A stretch of 64,000 nt of DNA from assembly GCA_015227615.1 (NCBI GenBank), contig JAALGZ010000015.1, positions 769,001 to 833,000 on the forward strand. The letters are read 5' to 3'. The notes under the pieces are model-generated. The model was not told the origin of the DNA. It ran no database searches and saw only the letters and a program-made list of their open reading frames with translations. Shown here one piece after another: positions 43,109 through 54,457 of the stretch. Positions within the stretch are counted from its first letter, which is position 1; the number at the start of each line of letters is the position of its first letter. The stretch is from Labyrinthula sp. Ha (taxonomy: Eukaryota; Sar; Bigyra; Labyrinthulida; Labyrinthulaceae). The translations under genes and the position numbers were made by a program.

Positions 43109-44872
43109 ATGAATGAAACAAAACAAGAAAAAAGCCAAAATACTCTGTGGAAAACATTTGTGTTTGGGGGCTGGGCAGCTCTTTTATCAGGGCATGTCTA
43201 TGGTTTTCCAATATGGTCAAACACTTTACTTCAAACCCTTCACAATAAAGACGTCACCTTTTTCAACTTCTCACCCAATATCTATTTCCAAGTAATCGTG
43301 TTTGGGAATTATTTGCCTATTTCAGGTTTCTTTTACAATAGATATGGACTAATGAAAACTTATTTGGCTTCAATTTGCCAATTCTTAGGATATTTTTCAA
43401 TATTTCTTTTCGTTTCCACTGACATCACGCAATATTTCTCAAACGACCTCCTTTTCCTCGTTCTCTGTGTTTGTCTTTTCCTAATTGGTCAAGGAGTTAG
43501 TTTTGCTGATGTTTCTCTTATATCAAGTAATATGAAAAACTTTTCTCTCTCAGATGAAAACTTTAAGGAAAAAACATCTTCAGCCGCAAGTTCCCAAGTT
43601 GCAGGTATCTTGAAATCCTTCTACGGACTATCTGTATCCCTTCTGGTAATAATAAAAAACATTGGTCTTTCTGAAGAATATTTTATTCTTCTTCTCTCGC
43701 TTTGTGGATTATTCACCGTGTCATGTGCATTTTTAACTTCCGAGTTTGACAAGGAATCTTCCTTGGATAACTTTAACTATGAGAAATTAAATTCGAGAGA
43801 ATCTTTGGATGAGCAAGATGTTCATGTCGACCATAATAATCAAGCAGAAGATAATGTACTTGGAAAACTAAAAGTTGCTTTTTATTTTCAACTCATTCTC
43901 TTGTTTTCTCTCTTTATGGTAAATATATCTGATATCTTTTTAACAATTTCCCCAACTGGATATCTTTTTATCTCTCTTTGTTTGCTATTTCTTCTGCTTT
44001 TTGGTTCTACTTCCATCAAAAACCTTCAAGTCTCTTCCCAGCAGAGTTCCGAAAAGAAAGAGATTTCAGTAGTGGACCATAAACAGAAGGAATCTAATTG
44101 GTTAAATACTCTTCGAAGCTTCAATTTTTTTTTGCTCTTTCTCTCGATGTCAATCGGTATGGGTTGTGGACTTTCTATTATAAGCAATGCGCAACTAATT
44201 ATAAATTCAAAGCTTATAAAAAATTATGAAATGTACTCCAACTTTGAAAACTTTACACTAGGTCTGTTACCAAGAACTAACCCTTACTATTCAGAGTTCG
44301 AGAACCTTTCAGATTTTGCCGCTATTTTTCTTTCCCTGCTTTCAATTGCAAATTGTTTAGGTCGAGTTATAATAGGATTTATAGTTGATAAACTTACGCA
44401 CCGCCTGAGTCAAGAATACTCAAAGGTCGTAATTACAACACTCGTTTTTCTTGGCTTCCTTTCTTCTATGCTCTTAGGTGCGTTAATCTTTATTATAGCT
44501 GGGGATAATGTCATCATTCTCTTCTTCGCTGCTTTTCTCTCAGGTTTGAGTTATGGAGCTTATTGGACATTAGCACCTAGTCTAGCTTTTGATCTCTTTG
44601 GAAAAAAATACTTTGGACAAAATTACGGTCTCTTATGTTTTGCTCCCACAGTTGGCAGTCTATTCCTTGATTCCTTATTAGCTACTGACCTATATAAGAG
44701 TGAGTTAAAATATGAGCGTAGAAGTTTTTCCCCATCAGTGACATCCTGTTTTGGTGACATTTGCTTCAAAGAGTTCTTTCAAGTTGAGAGCCTAACTCTT
44801 GTCTTAGCCATGATTTCAACCTTTTGGCTCTTTAGAAGATTAGTTTCTGCGCAAGAGAATAATAATGAATAA
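43109..44872 (+). CDS. Nodulin-like major facilitator superfamily transporter
   Basis: An intronless 587-residue frame with about twelve hydrophobic helices in two groups, split by a hydrophilic loop (about 218-250) and a second charged stretch near 310-335. The N-terminal half has GFFYNRYGLMKTYL after helix 2, in the place of the MFS GxxxDRxGRR loop. The C-terminal half has LGRVIIGFIVDKL, its pseudo-repeat. The opening GWAALLSGHVYGFPIWSNTL and the late GLSYGAYWTLAPSLAFDLFGKKYFGQNYG fit the nodulin-like/NFD4 branch of plants and protists. Substrates in that branch are poorly known (monocarboxylates or metals are proposed for some). The gene runs into AP-3 delta from the opposite strand, stop codons separated by 8 bases. 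Confidence 0.75.
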   Translation: MNETKQEKSQNTLWKTFVFGGWAALLSGHVYGFPIWSNTLLQTLHNKDVTFFNFSPNIYFQVIVFGNYLPISGFFYNRYGLMKTYLASICQFLGYFSIFLFVSTDITQYFSNDLLFLVLCVCLFLIGQGVSFADVSLISSNMKNFSLSDENFKEKTSSAASSQVAGILKSFYGLSVSLLVIIKNIGLSEEYFILLLSLCGLFTVSCAFLTSEFDKESSLDNFNYEKLNSRESLDEQDVHVDHNNQAEDNVLGKLKVAFYFQLILLFSLFMVNISDIFLTISPTGYLFISLCLLFLLLFGSTSIKNLQVSSQQSSEKKEISVVDHKQKESNWLNTLRSFNFFLLFLSMSIGMGCGLSIISNAQLIINSKLIKNYEMYSNFENFTLGLLPRTNPYYSEFENLSDFAAIFLSLLSIANCLGRVIIGFIVDKLTHRLSQEYSKVVITTLVFLGFLSSMLLGALIFIIAGDNVIILFFAAFLSGLSYGAYWTLAPSLAFDLFGKKYFGQNYGLLCFAPTVGSLFLDSLLATDLYKSELKYERRSFSPSVTSCFGDICFKEFFQVESLTLVLAMISTFWLFRRLVSAQENNNE

Positions 44873-44880
44873 AGTATAGT

Positions 44881-47482
44881 CTAGAAAGAAAGTAAATCAG
44901 GTGTGTTTTGGGTTTCGGTTTTCTTCTTTGCTTTATTTTTCCGCTTCTTTTTCTTCTTCTTCTTTGCTGGTTTGGGTTCACTATTGTCTTTCTTCCTTGT
45001 TGCTTTAGGTTCTCTTTTACCTTTCCGGTTGTGTTGTTCTTTTTCATCTTTATCGGAGAGTTCCAACTCTAGTGCTTCATCTTCTGAAGACTCCACGTTT
45101 TCTATTTGCGGGGGCACTATCTTTGTCCTTTCTTCTACAAAAACGTCTGCATCAATGTCAGTAGCATCATCTTCCTCGGATGATGCAAAAATAATTTCCT
45201 TTTTCCTACGAGTCCAAGTAGTTTCAATGCGTTTTGGTTTTTCATTCAAGTAGTAAAGACCGTTCTTTGCTTGATAGTCTGTCTTAACATCAGGGTTATT
45301 ATCTTCAGGTAGTATCCTTCCATTAATCTCTGCTTTCTTCTCATCAACCCTCAAATCTATAGGTGGAGAAGTAGTCGAAGCAGAAGAAGATATAACCTTT
45401 CCATCCCGAATTTCCTCAACCCTGGTCCAAAACTTCTCAATAGCTGGAGACAAAAGATATTCTGGAACATTTGAGATCTTAATCTTTTTATTCTCGAAAT
45501 TAAACAGCTCAGCAACCGCGACATCGCTAACAGCATCATCTGGTTCATTTAAAACAGGGGTTTGGTTGAAGTGAATCTTCCAAATTTTCAACAAGTTTGT
45601 ATCAATATCAGATAATTGAAAAGGAACCTCTAAATTTGCTTCAAGCTTGGAATTAATTTTTGCCAAGTAGAATAAAAATTTATTTCTATCCTCTGCACTC
45701 AGATCTCTAAATTGAAATAAACTGCATAACTCTGACAATGAACTATCTAAATACTGATCAGCATTTGAATGCAGAGTTGACAAGAGATATAAATATGTAA
45801 AACTAAGTTCTTTAACTGCAAGCAAATGCGGTCGAAGAAAAATATTTCTATACTGTGATCTGAATTTTTTCAATGAAGTGCGGTATTCATTGAGAAAACT
45901 CTTAAGAGGAGAAATAACTTTGAACACAGTTTTCTCTGATGTTTTCACCTGGTCATATAAATGTTCAATATTCATAGCAATCTTTTTATTAATCAATATT
46001 ATGCTCTCTTGATGATCTTGATTGCCAAAAAAAGTATTGGCCGTTTTGTTGTTCAAATGTAGGCAGTTTTTAAGAACAATTAAAAAGCTGCTAAAAAATT
46101 TCGCATTTTCAGAAGTAAAATAAAGTCTGGATTGTGATATCATTAACAAGACTTCATTTCTGAGTTTGAAACTTGGCTTCTCTGTTTCAATGAATCGAAT
46201 CAGTGTCTTCATAAGACCAATCTTTTCCTTGGTGTTGTCATCTAACTTTGATAGCTCAGAGAGAACTCTTATCGCTTTGATATTCAAATCAAACTCTTTA
46301 TGTCTCAAACACTTTAAAGTAATTTCCTTCCTTATTTGAGAAGTCGATTTCATTTTTGTTGCCTTGATCAAGTCTAGGTATGAGCTCAAACCAAGGTAGG
46401 ATAGGTTAAGATCAGTGGAATCTACCAAAGCATCTAAGTTATCAAAACAGGCTTTTAGCAACTTAGTTCGACTTTCACTTCCTTGGATGTTGAAATCACA
46501 AAAAGAAAAGAGAACGATCGAGCTCTTCACAGTTTCATACAACAAAGACTTTGCACTAGTATCCTGCAACAAACTAAATAGACTAGCCAAAGCCTTTTCT
46601 TTCAGAGCTACTTCCAAGGAATTGCAACTGCTTAACACCGTTGAGATAATTTTATTCAACTTTATCAGCAACCAATTATTCTTTATCTTTCTCAATAAAC
46701 TTAATAAAACGGATAAGGATTTCATAAATTGCTTTGGCCGTTTAAAGCACATTTCTGTAATCACGTTAACGGTTGCTGAAATTTGGCTGCTAGATGAGGC
46801 TTCCTTTTTATTCATTGAAACATAGCCGTTTAATTGATCAGAGAGAAGTTTAAACAAAAATTTTATTGAACAAACTTCTGGTGCGGATAAGTGAAATTTT
46901 AGCAAAAGAAGAGTAGATCTATTATATATAAGTAGATCTAGTTTTGTCATGGATTCCTTTAGTTTACAAAATGGTTTAACGTTGTCAAAGACGAAGGGTG
47001 CGAGTTGTAATGAAGATAATTCAGACGTGAGTTTCAAACAAATGCAAACAGAGTAATAATTTGCAATTGTTCTAGAATAACTTTTGGATAGAAGTTGAAA
47101 CCGAGAGTTCAGGAGGTTTGGAAGCAATAAAATTTCTTTGCTGTCACAATGGATGATATCTGTGGCAGCAAGCACTGCAACTCGTTGATGGTAAAAATTA
47201 CTTGATGAAAGAAGTTCAATAATAGAAAATATAGACCAGAAAACCTGAAATATAAAAGGAAAGGAAGGATTAATACGTCTTTGCCAAGTAGGTTGAAATA
47301 CACCACTTTCTTCAAGGCCTTTGCCTTTATGTCGAAGTCCTTAGATGATACCTCCTTCTTTGTCTCACTAAAAAATTAAGAAAAAAAGATTTCAACCTTA
47401 TTGCCTTGTCAATGAATTCATGTGGGTTAATGTTTGAGTTTCTTAAGGATTGAATAACATTTTCCACAGAACGTTGAAACAT
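44881..47482 (-). CDS. AP3D1: AP-3 adaptor complex delta subunit
   Basis: Exons 47397-47482, 47277-47367 and 44881-47244 (introns 29 and 32 nt) join to 846 residues. The N-terminus MFQRSVENVIQSLRNSN, then HEFIDKAI, then KALKKVVYFNLLGKDVFWSIF and IIELLSSSNFYHQRVAVLAA follows AP-3 delta (MFEKSLxDLVRGIR... and GYDMSWAxFxIIEVMSSxKFxxKRIGYLAA). Later LLRKIKNNWLLIKLNKIIS and SLLYETVKSSI match NNWVLIKIIKLF and LLYECVNTVI. The rest is alpha-solenoid. AP-3 sorts cargo from endosomes or Golgi to lysosome-related compartments. It is shorter than animal AP3D1 and ends in an acidic then very Lys-rich tail and DLLSF, without a visible ear domain. Without the two 5' exons it would seem to start at an internal methionine. 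Confidence 0.85.
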
Positions 47483-48003
47483 GAAATATTTTAATCTGCG
47501 GTAATGTCAAACTGTGTTTCAAAGTTCTTATATGCTTCGTTCTTATCTCTGACCAATCAAATAGCATATTCTCACTACAAAATTATTCAAGTACAGAAAA
47601 TAATTGGCTATTGCAATTTATAAATATAATAAGTCTTCGAAGATTAAGATTTTAAAAATATGAACAGAAATTGATAAGGAAGGGTTTGTTGAGAACAAGG
47701 AATGAGATGAATACGTAATGCCACACATATAAACAAGTTCGGAAAAGTTGAGCACGGAGAAGTTCTTAAGAAAAGAAAAAAATATAAATTAAAGCTTAAA
47801 TTAGTGTGGCGATAATATTGACAACTTGAAATATGCAGTAAAAAATGTCTTTGGCTACGGTTTTTTATCATTCTTTGCTCTTTGAGAAGGATGGGAAATA
47901 TTATCTTGATTTCTTGTGCAACTCTTGAGATAATTAACTTAAATAATTTAAAAACATCTGTTCTAGTATGTATATACTGTTCTAAAACAATTTTTATTTT
48001 GAA
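47483..48003. other. AP-3 delta upstream region
   Basis: Upstream flank of the AP-3 delta gene. The first 150 bases should contain its promoter. No gene or repeat recognised. Confidence 0.4.
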
Positions 48004-49645
48004 ATGGTAATGAATAAACGACTAGCCATGCAACAGGGTGCAGCTAATACTCAGTGTCAGAATGTCGAAGTGATTCTAGCTAATGGATTTAGAGGAACCA
48101 ACATCAGCATTTGGGAGTGCATTTTTTATACTCCGAAGTATCACAGTTCACTTGATGTAATCGGCTGGATGATCAATCGGGCCACCTTCCCAAAATTCAT
48201 ACTTGGCCAGAATCAAACACCAAAACAAAAGCGAAATCGTCAAGGATGACGTTAAACAACAACGAAAAGCACAGGTGAACAATCAAAATACCACACAACC
48301 AAATTAAAGGTATTACCTCCACTAAGTTATATGAAACTTTTAAAGATTTTTTTGGACGTCGACATAGATGGAGAAAAAAAAGATCCCACTACTTTGCACT
48401 GCATGAAAGTGAGCAAAAGCTTGGTGCAAAGACAAAAATATTAAAAAGATATAATCTTCAGTTCGATGAATGTACTAACTATACCTTTGTTCTTTATTTT
48501 AAGTTTACCCCTACACTTTCCAATCAAATTTTTCAGGTATACAGCATCAAACTTGAAGGACATGACTTTGAATTTAACCCTAGGCTAAGAAAATACGAAG
48601 ATGACTTAAATGATGATGAGGTTAAGCACATTTAGCTACTTAGTTTGACTGAAACATGAACTTGTGCTGCCATTTTAGTATTTCATGAAAGAGTTCTTGG
48701 GATTTACTTTCAAAAAGACCTTGTTAGAAGAGTCATGAGACAGCTGGAGATGAAGGAAAATTACCTGAAGACACCACTATAAGTAGGCTGGTGAAATGTG
48801 GAACAAGTTGTCTCAGTAGAGGAGACACATTTGAATTATATTAAAAAAGAAAAGAGGTAAACCTACAGTACAGCGCCTAACCATTCAAGAACACCTACAA
48901 ACAGAATTAAGAAAAATTTACCAAAACTCTATTCAGATAGATACAACACGTGATCTTTCCAGATATCAACTGCTCGCGATGTTTCCTATAGGCATAGACT
49001 GGTTTTTACTTACTGCTAATTTCGGCCGCACTTCTATGGAAACAGAGAGTTTTTTTGAAGTAGTTTATGATCTCAAGGATCTTGGAATAACTCTTACTTC
49101 TCCAGTTATGATTGTTGAAAATGCAGCGTTTTTCAAAGCTTTTACGGGGCTAGGAGCCATTCATGTGAGATGTATTAATCATTTCGTAACTATACTTGCC
49201 TTATCTTCAAAGGGAACTTAAGGTAATTTGCTTGTGCAGTTTAAGTTCAACTTCGAAACTGTTCGTTTTCGCTGTTTTGAATGAGAAGCACATTCTGAAA
49301 CTCTACTTCAAAACTTACTGTATATTCGTTAGCAGAAAGATCAGTACAACTACTTAAAAAGTCCAATAAAGAAGATGAATACTGTACTGTACCCACACTA
49401 ATGAAGTTAGAACGCTTTTTCATATATCGAGCTCAAGGATTTAGTCATTTCATTCAATGCTGGAAGGAGTAGAGGGGGCATTGAAACAGACATTAAAGTC
49501 CAAAAATCTAGATCAGCTACTGGAATATCACTATCAAACAATAGAAACATTTCTTCATGAAACATCTTCGAAAATAAACGAACTGATCAGGAAGGAAGTA
49601 GAAGTTTGCAAGGAAGTAAAATCTACAAGAAGTCAGGAATCGTAA
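48004..49645 (+). mobile_element. Decayed DNA transposon, possibly hAT-like
   Basis: Four plus-strand coding-like blocks lie in order but in broken frames: 48004-48249; about 48309-48635 (basic block FKDFFGRRHRWRKKRSHYF, ending in an acidic EDDLNDDEV); 48979-49221; and 49457-49645 (helical, charged). The third block, GITLTSPVMIVENAAFFKAF then GAIHVRCINHFVTILAL, resembles the hAT transposase region with DNASN...AF and the later RCxxHxLNLxV motif. I found no terminal inverted repeats or target-site duplication by eye. The block order and basic N-terminal part fit a transposase relic with several frameshifts and stops. A decayed host gene is the alternative. Confidence 0.35.
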
Positions 49646-52312
49646 GAGATGTTTGGATGCTACATAACCTTGGAGTAGGGAAAGCCCAGCAACGATGCTG
49701 TAGAAAAGATCGATTTGCAGACATCAAATTTCAGCCTTTAAGTTCATGTTGTGGGTGAGCTTGCACATCCATAACGTTTTTGCTCCCTTTAACTTTGCTA
49801 CATATTGTGTTACAGGCAACATGCACGTGTTTACTACATATAGCAACAAAAATACCTCTACCAGTCAAATCTGCGTTTTAAATAGGATTTTCATGGACAA
49901 TCACTATATATTCATTCTTTAAAAGGGCTAGTAACAACTAAACCCCGAATACGGAGGCATTGGTGTTCAAGGTCAATTTTTCATCTTTCAGCATGTTATG
50001 GGTACCATTAAAATCATCTGCAAACTACACTCAACTGCTTTCGCTTTAAAGAGAATTGTGAACCGGGATAAAAATGATGGGAATGTTGAAACAAGTTATA
50101 TGCAACTGAAGTAAACATGTAGGATGTTTTGAAAAACAACTCAGACAAAACGTTTTCAATTTTTGATTCATTGTTGTCCAAGGAGTCACCCAAAGCTTGA
50201 ACCCGCCTCTTGAAAGAAAGTCAATATACAAACCAGTTAAAGTAAGATCAGAGAGTGGGGTGAACTCAAGGTCAATGTAAGTATATGAGTTTTCCTGTTG
50301 TGATCTCACACACCATCGACGTTCAAAGTTGACTGGGTTCTGATTGCTATCTCCAAAAACAAAAAGCACCTCCACCATTAGAACTTTCCATATGTACTAC
50401 TTCAACTCACTAACATTCCAGTAACATGAATTCATAGCACCCTTTCCAATGAAAATTTTGCTTTTAGAGAGAGGACCTGAGTATTTCCACTGGAGGTCGT
50501 GTCTTTTTATAAAATTAGCTTGCCAGAGCTTCAGACAACTTACCTCTTCAGGTTGCGTTTCCAAGTTTTAAATCTCTTCACCAGTTCTTATATTTTGAAA
50601 CAATTTCAGTGTCAAACATGTTTAGGAAAGTTTTATTTTCACGCTAGGATGCTTTCTCAAGAGAACAAGCTCACATATTTTTTCTGTTTCTGTCCTTTCA
50701 ATTTTGTTCCTGTTCATATACCCTTCACATATACGACCATCCTTCGTTGGTTCATGTCTTGATATTCCAAACCTCGTCTTAAATCTGAGCTTAATTCTCA
50801 AAAGATTTTTGAAATATGTTTCATGAAACTTGAATATATCTATTTCTGGTGTTTTTAATGTTTTGTTTGCTTCACTTCACATCTATTGCAGCCATTCCTT
50901 GGTTAGTGTCTTGATCATTATCGTTAATCAATCTTTCGACATTTTTGTATTAATTTGGAATTGTTGCCGTTTGTGGATTAAAAAATTTGGGAACCTGAGT
51001 TCGAGGAAATGAAATCATCTAATCAATAAAATTAAGTACAATAATCCGGAGTATGAAAAACGTTTTCTCAAGCTTTAGAATTCTCATATAAGTAATGTTT
51101 ATCAGGTAAAGTAATGTGCTCTAGAAATGAATCATCAGAAGTAGTATCTAAGGTTTATGTACTACTAGGTGTGCACATTTCGTTTCTTATTTCTCTACGC
51201 TATAAAATTGTAGATTTGATGAACGTGAAGATAAGTATATTTGCTACAGAATGACCTTAACTTATCTAATAGTTTATAATGCCTCCAGTTTTAAAAGTAT
51301 TCGCCAGGAAGAACCAATGCTTGTTTGTGCTTGAACACAGAATAACCCACTATTGGAGTGCTTATTACTACAATACAACTGCTGATCTCTTGCTTTACTC
51401 AACTGACTTTTCTAATCCAGCAATCATTTTGAAAATAACTAGATTAACTTTTTCAAAACACTGCAACTGTAAGCCATATTTATGAGATAAGTTTACTCCT
51501 TACGTTCAGTACAAACCGATCTACATGTTTGCTACGTTTGTAGCGTTGTGAAACATTCCCAGTCCACATTGTGCTTCTAACTTTAGTGGCACAAGCCTTG
51601 CTAGAATTTAGGTTTCATATAAGAAAAACTTTAGAGATAAACATCAATTTCATATCACCCACATCAATTGAGCTAGTAGTCTAGAATGGTTCCTCAAATT
51701 GTAGGAATAGACAAGCAAAACAAGACGAACAAGAAAGAGAAAATCATTCCAAATACAACAAGAAAGTTTGCACCGTAGATGCTGACCTTTAAATCGGCTA
51801 GTGTTATATTATTTGCAAGAGATTAACAAACAGGCTTCAAGCAGATCCATGCATATATCCTATCCCATAGACAAATTCAATACTGCAGCAGACCAGTTTA
51901 GCAAGGTGTTCCTTTCACTAAATCAGTATCTTCGCAATTTTACTAAGTAGAAAGACAAATTGGTTGTATTTTTCAATAAGCTTGTTATGTTTTCTGAAAA
52001 ATACAGGATAGCTGAAGCTCCTTTGCCCAAGGTGTATGATTTTCTAGATTTATGTCTATACGACGAAACCGAGAACTACCAAACATGCACAAGAAACAAG
52101 ATGAAGGTTTCTGAATTTAGTGCTTGATCAGCTTCCAATTGATTGTGGTTCTTGTGTTTCAATTGTTTTTTATTTTAGTCTTTTAAAATAGTCAAAGCAT
52201 TCATACAGAATCCTTGAATTTATATAATTTGTTGAACTAAGACCACTTTTCCATTATCATACTCTGCAACAGCACTAATTTAAAATTTCGAATTATTCTT
52301 TCGGCAGATATC
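49646..52312. other. Gene-poor interval, about 2.7 kb
   Basis: Short frames only. A 110-codon minus-strand frame at 50046-50378 looks mildly coding-like (NPVNFERRWCVRSQQ) but has no recognisable family and could be part of the neighbouring decayed element. Confidence 0.4.
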
Positions 52313-54135
52313 TTAAATGCCAAACCCCTTTCTATGCTTTTTATATTCCGAGTATGTTTTATATGTCTTCTCAATACTTGAGCGTGTATCACTGTGGGTA
52401 GTTGTTAGTGGTCTTTGAAGTGACCAGTCAGAATTTATTAGTGCTTTAATACGTCGAGTTATATCCTCGCACGAGATTCTTTGGTGTTGCACATTTCTAT
52501 CCAATTTTTTAGTACTTTTAAGGTAATAGGGTGGCGCGTTTTCTGCTTTTTGCTTGTATCGGGACTTTGAAATGTTTGACCCTTCTGGAAATGATAATTG
52601 GGCTAGAATGGTTTCGTTTCCATTCTTTATCAACTTTTTAATTTTCATCAGTTCCGCAGATAGTTTAGCATAAAGCTTCTCTGAAATATCTATGAGAATA
52701 TTTGTCTGTGTATGCACAGTTGCCCGATTAGTTGCCACTTTATTTTGTTCCATTTCTACGGTTGAAGTTTTCGCATGAAATTGAAGCACTGGATTAGAAG
52801 CTAATTTCCATTCAAGCAAAGAAAATTTTCTTTTCCACCCTTCAGAAAGCTCTTGAAGCATATTTTTTTTTAACTCAAGTCTTTGTAGAATTGAATCTAA
52901 TTTCTTCTCGATGAATTTGGACAGCATACTAGTCTTATTTTCAAGTATTTTTTCCCAGACACAAGTCAGTTTCTTGTTGAAGAGGTTATCGTAATCTTCA
53001 CTTTGAGTATATTTATTTACTGCTTCTCCAGGAAGGTTTCCATCAGTCATTTTTCCATTCATAAGTTTCGGCTCCAAATGTGAAAAGCACGTTTCTAAGT
53101 CTAGATACATCAGGGAACCAAATTGCGATACCTTGAATTCTCATCATCATTTGCTCAAATACCACGGGACTCAGTTTGACTTGTTCATGGCACCCTAATT
53201 TCCGATATACAAAGGAGGTTACCTTCTGTATTAGTTCCTGTTATTTTATTCAGAACATTATTTGAGAGCATTCCTGGGAGAAACATATTTCTTTGGTCCT
53301 CCACAATCATTAAATATCTCTCTTTCCAAGCCATTGGTTTCATTAAATACTCTTGATCTTTCATCATTTCCTCAGATGGGCCAACTCCCTTATCGAAAGC
53401 TCTCTTTTTATTTTCAATTTCCTTTGTATCTGTTTCCATTCTCCCTTCATCATTATTTGAGAACAACGTGTTCTTGTTTTGTTCAGCATCTTCCAGCTGT
53501 TTAATCTCATGACCCCAGAGTGAATTATCTGGTAGTGTTTTTCGTCTTAATTGAAGAGGAGAAAGATTTTTTGCTTTAGCTGAAAATATTAGACTTTGAG
53601 CTCGCTTCAGCGGTATTTTTTGCTGCTGCTCCGCTAGTGGCTGTAGGCATAACTTCCTTCCTTTATGTTTCAAGAAAGAAGATGAATACATATCGTTGCT
53701 ATCAATTTGTTCTATTACAGGATCAAGCTTAGCAGTATAATGTCGAGGTTCTTTTGATGATTTTGGAGGGCTGAGATAAAGATCTTCACTTAGCTTTACG
53801 CTTGGTTTGTTAAAGTCTTGGCCCGCTAAATTCTTTGTCTTGGTCTTCTTGAAGAGATCTTTATAAAATTCATCACAGGGATGATCCCAAGTACTTTCTC
53901 CAGTTTCAAAATTAAAATAATATACCTCTTTTGTATATTTTGTCTTACATGGCTTCCAGTTCTTTGGTAGCGGCGCCCGGAGTCCCTCCTGAGCGATCCA
54001 CATATATTCTTCATCCTCTTCTGGATCTATTCCTATCCATCGCGCGTAGTCTAAGACTTCACTGTTGGTAGGAACGTAATCCGCGTCCAAGTCTTCTTCT
54101 AAAATTTCACTAAATTTTTCCTCGTCTTTTTCCAT
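52313..54135 (-). CDS. CEP164: CEP164-like basal-body distal appendage protein
   Basis: Exons 53223-54135, 53132-53194 and 52313-53100 with introns of 28 and 31 nt join two separate-looking frames into 587 residues. The N-terminus is the CEP164 signature: ILEEDLDADYVPTNSEVLDY, ARWIGIDPEEDEEYMWIA, EGLRAPLPKNWKPC and a WW-type module YYFNFETGESTWDHPCDEFY. Human CEP164 reads nearly the same there ([46 protein letters not shown]). In animals CEP164 sits on distal appendages and recruits TTBK2 and vesicle-docking factors to start ciliogenesis. The remainder is charged and helical, but far shorter than the long coiled coil of the human protein (about 1,460 residues). CCGTTAAG ends four bases before the start codon. 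Confidence 0.85.
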
Positions 54136-54139
54136 CTTT

Positions 54140-54147
54140 CTTAACGG
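54140..54147 (-). promoter_or_regulatory. CCGTTAAG motif at the CEP164 start
   Basis: On the minus strand the octamer reads CCGTTAAG followed by AAAG and the ATG of the CEP164-like gene. It is the fourth copy found and, like the others, points toward its gene. If it is a core promoter element the 5' leader here must be extremely short; a leader splice acceptor would leave four bases. Confidence 0.4.
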
Positions 54148-54457
54148 ATAATTTCTAAAACGAGTCTTGAACGAATAATGACTTGGCAGAAAAACATTTC
54201 TCTAAGCGGTGTGTTTTGTTAGAAAAGAGCGAAAAAAACATAAAAGACAATTTATTTTAAACATCATAGCTACTATGAATGAAATCATCTCCAGAGGAAA
54301 AGTATGGTTTCAAGAAATCACCTCCTCATGAAAAAGAGAATATTAGTACAGAAAAATTATATAACTACATAAACTTAAGAACAACAAAACAAGAACGGTT
54401 GACACGCGACCATAATAAACAATAAGCCCTAATCTATGTTCAAAATAAATTAAACAT
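54148..54457. other. Spacer upstream of CEP164
   Basis: Minus-strand spacer holding the 3' end of the bZIP/START-like gene and the CEP164 promoter. Nothing else recognised. Confidence 0.5.
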
